DNA of 64,000 nucleotides, from positions 16,639,000 through 16,702,999 of the forward strand of contig NC_087181.1 in the NCBI RefSeq assembly GCF_035594125.1, written 5' to 3'. Below are positions 62,116-64,000 of this stretch, one piece after another (the stretch's first letter is position 1; every line of letters begins with the position of its first letter). The notes under the pieces are model-generated. The model saw only the letters and a program-made list of their open reading frames with translations, made no database searches and was not told the DNA's origin. The position numbers and the translations under genes are program-made. This DNA comes from Scylla paramamosain. Its lineage: Eukaryota; Arthropoda; Malacostraca; Decapoda; Portunidae.

Positions 62116-62267
62116 AGAAAAGACTGGCGGACATGGATGAAAGTAAACAGGACACATGATAATGCTATAAATTTCATTCATATTACAGAACCAGAGGAAG
62201 GAGATACAGACAGACAGACATCATTCATATTACAGAACCAGAGGAAGGAGATACAGACAGACAGACA
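62043..62267. repeat. (GA)n and a 47-bp perfect duplication
   Basis: (GA)n 62043-62114. Then a 47-bp unit (starting TCATTCATATTACAGAACC, ending with CAGA repeats) is repeated perfectly head to tail at 62174-62220 and 62221-62267. (CA)n lies at 62391-62408 and 62420-62433. Confidence 0.95.
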
Positions 62268-62486
62268 AGAGAGATATGTTCATGTGGAAACAGAAAACAG
62301 GAGACAGATCAGCAGTGACAACACAGTATTGCATAGAAAAGTCTTCTTAACAGACATTATAAACACATATGTACAATAAATACTCAGTCTCACACACACA
62401 CACACATACATACATCCTTACACACACACACACAAATTACAAATAGTTTCAGAAGTTAAAAAATAAAAGTACTATGGTTGCTCTCC

Positions 62487-62891
62487 TCAAGAGGCGTGTA
62501 GTATGCGTGGGGGCCGGGCAACGATGGATGCCTTGCCATAACGCTTCTCTGCCTCTGTCAGGAAGGAGTTCACATTTTTCCTGACCATCTCATCAAAGAA
62601 AACGTGTGCCAACTGAGAGTGGATGGCTGAACGGAACTCAAATGATACAGAGAAGTCCAGCGTGCAGGTGTTGGGCTGAGGAGAGAAAAAGATACTGCAT
62701 AATTATAAGTTTAGTGTACTGACATTGTGATGCTTTTGATACATGAAAGTGAGGTATCTTTTTAGGTTTTCATCTCCATTATCTCTAATTATAAATTGTG
62801 ACTTAAGAATTCATTACTACTTTTCACACACATCTATCATATACCAGGCCAGTAATCCTACACCAGGTGGCCCAGACAAGACACCACACAT

Positions 62892-62936
<45 letters not shown>

Positions 62937-64000
62937 TAGCCCCCATTGGCCCCTGGGAAACGTCTCGTGGCCCACTGTACTACATCCTAGGAGTGCACCA
63001 TAGCATACATAATTAAACTATTTCCTGAAGACCATTCCAGATGTCACTGATTCTAAAATTAAGTAGCCAGTGTGTAATATATTTATTCTTCAGTTACTGG
63101 TGAAAGTATAGGCCATTAAGTGAACATCTTACAGACAATTAGGGAGGATATGATGAATTTTTACCCAACAATCCCAACCTAACAGAACACTTATTACAGG
63201 ATCATGGAGAAGGATATGAAGGCTTTATATTTACTCCTAACAAGTCCTAACAAGAAATAAAACAAGTGTGATCTCAAAGTCTCCAGGCTCCTCTATTGCC
63301 CTCACCTGCCCCCGGATCCCAGGGCTGAACTTCCATATGGTGAGGAGGTGGTTGAACAGCTTCCCCTCGGTGCAGACAGCTCGCACCAGGTGGGGTTTGG
63401 CGAGGGTCACGCTGGAGGTGTACGACTCCACCACCGGAGGAAACCCAACTACAAGGTCAGCCTAGAAATTGTGTACCTTTAGCAGTGGCTGGTTCTTTGA
63501 TGACTACTTTCTTCATTCAGTTTGTACCATCTGGAGTTCTTTTCGAGTATAGTCATCACAAGTGTAATAGCTGTAACCTTCAAAACTCGAGTTAAGTATT
63601 GTGCTTGGAGACACAATGCTTCATTTCTCAGTTTAACAGACCCAGTGATGTTTATACTCTGTGAATTACATCTATAGTTATATTTATATGCAGCTAATAA
63701 ACTAATTAAACTCAACTGAATAGATTCCAATGGACAAATAAGATGTTATGTCACTATAGCAATATTAAATTAGGTTCACTGAATGTTTTCTTTGTGTGAA
63801 AAGTTACATTTTAGTAGTTGTTGCTGGTGGTTTGGCACTGGGTATCTTGGCCGAATATTCTCCTCATGTGTATTACAGATGTACCATTCCACACTATAAA
63901 AAGATGCTCAGAACATTACTCAAGACATCAAGTATCTCTGCATGATACATAAAATTGTTTCTCACTTATACTCACCTTAAGGAAACCCGGCCGCCTGACT
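62487..64000 (-). CDS. Coenzyme Q-binding protein COQ10 homologue, mitochondrial, partial
   Basis: Exons on the complement: 63976 to beyond 64000, 63306-63461 and 62487-62675 (last, with TGA). The 122 codons present are the C-terminal half; the mitochondrial targeting N-terminus lies outside the window. COQ10 is a START/polyketide-cyclase-like lipid-binding protein of the inner mitochondrial membrane, needed for efficient respiratory use and synthesis of ubiquinone. Visible signatures: [73 protein letters not shown] and [15 protein letters not shown] short basic tail ends [10 protein letters not shown]. The splices are clean and phase 0. No break is seen. Confidence 0.93.
62896..62933. repeat. 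(CA)n in the COQ10 final intron
   Basis: A perfect CA array in the intron between the last two COQ10 exons. Confidence 0.95.

Overview
The window is eukaryotic nuclear DNA, almost certainly from a decapod crustacean and probably a crab. The evidence is the TTAGG-type telomeric motif (AACCT on the + strand), split genes with GT-AG introns, extreme microsatellite density, and LINE and tRNA-SINE relics of the kind common in decapod genomes. The species call is inference from recognition, since no search was run.

Region 1 to about 21.8 kb is gene-poor repeat DNA. It holds dozens of GA/TC, CA/TG and trinucleotide arrays, a tandem family bounded by TCAGGTGTG/CACACCTGA inverted ends (3.5-4.6 kb), and a composite satellite in which some monomers carry blocks of telomeric repeat (5.26-6.55 kb). 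It also holds a LINE endonuclease relic butted against a 33-bp minisatellite (15.2-16.6 kb) and two degenerate AT-rich tandem families (17.1-19.2 kb). A TATA box, initiator and short exon with a strong donor lie at 18.51-18.56 kb.

Region 21.8-31.2 kb carries a seven-exon cytosolic sulfotransferase gene on the + strand, complete at 347 aa, with LINE relics in its introns. It converges on RPS27 on the - strand (31.26-36.33 kb), a complete four-exon, 84-aa ribosomal protein gene with a TOP-like start. RPS27 introns 2 and 3 each hold a paralogous segment that folds as a box H/ACA snoRNA with correctly spaced H and ACA boxes; this pair is the strongest new observation in the window.

Region 36.3-42.6 kb holds a broken non-LTR reverse transcriptase (37.25-39.13 kb, - strand) and more microsatellites. 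Region 42.9-51.5 kb carries a five-exon UPF0047/YjbQ-type gene on the + strand (169 aa). Its introns contain a 35-bp minisatellite and a tRNA-derived SINE that ends in a TG microsatellite. Region 51.5-62.4 kb is AT-rich with no confident gene, although several short open islands on the + strand are noted. The window ends inside a COQ10 gene on the - strand (62.49-64.00 kb), of which the last two exons and part of a third are present.

The protein-coding genes are unrelated housekeeping or metabolic loci: PAPS-dependent sulfation, the 40S ribosome, a putative thiamine-phosphate-related enzyme, and coenzyme Q function. There is no operon-like logic. The only functional coupling suggested is the ribosomal-protein host gene carrying snoRNAs.
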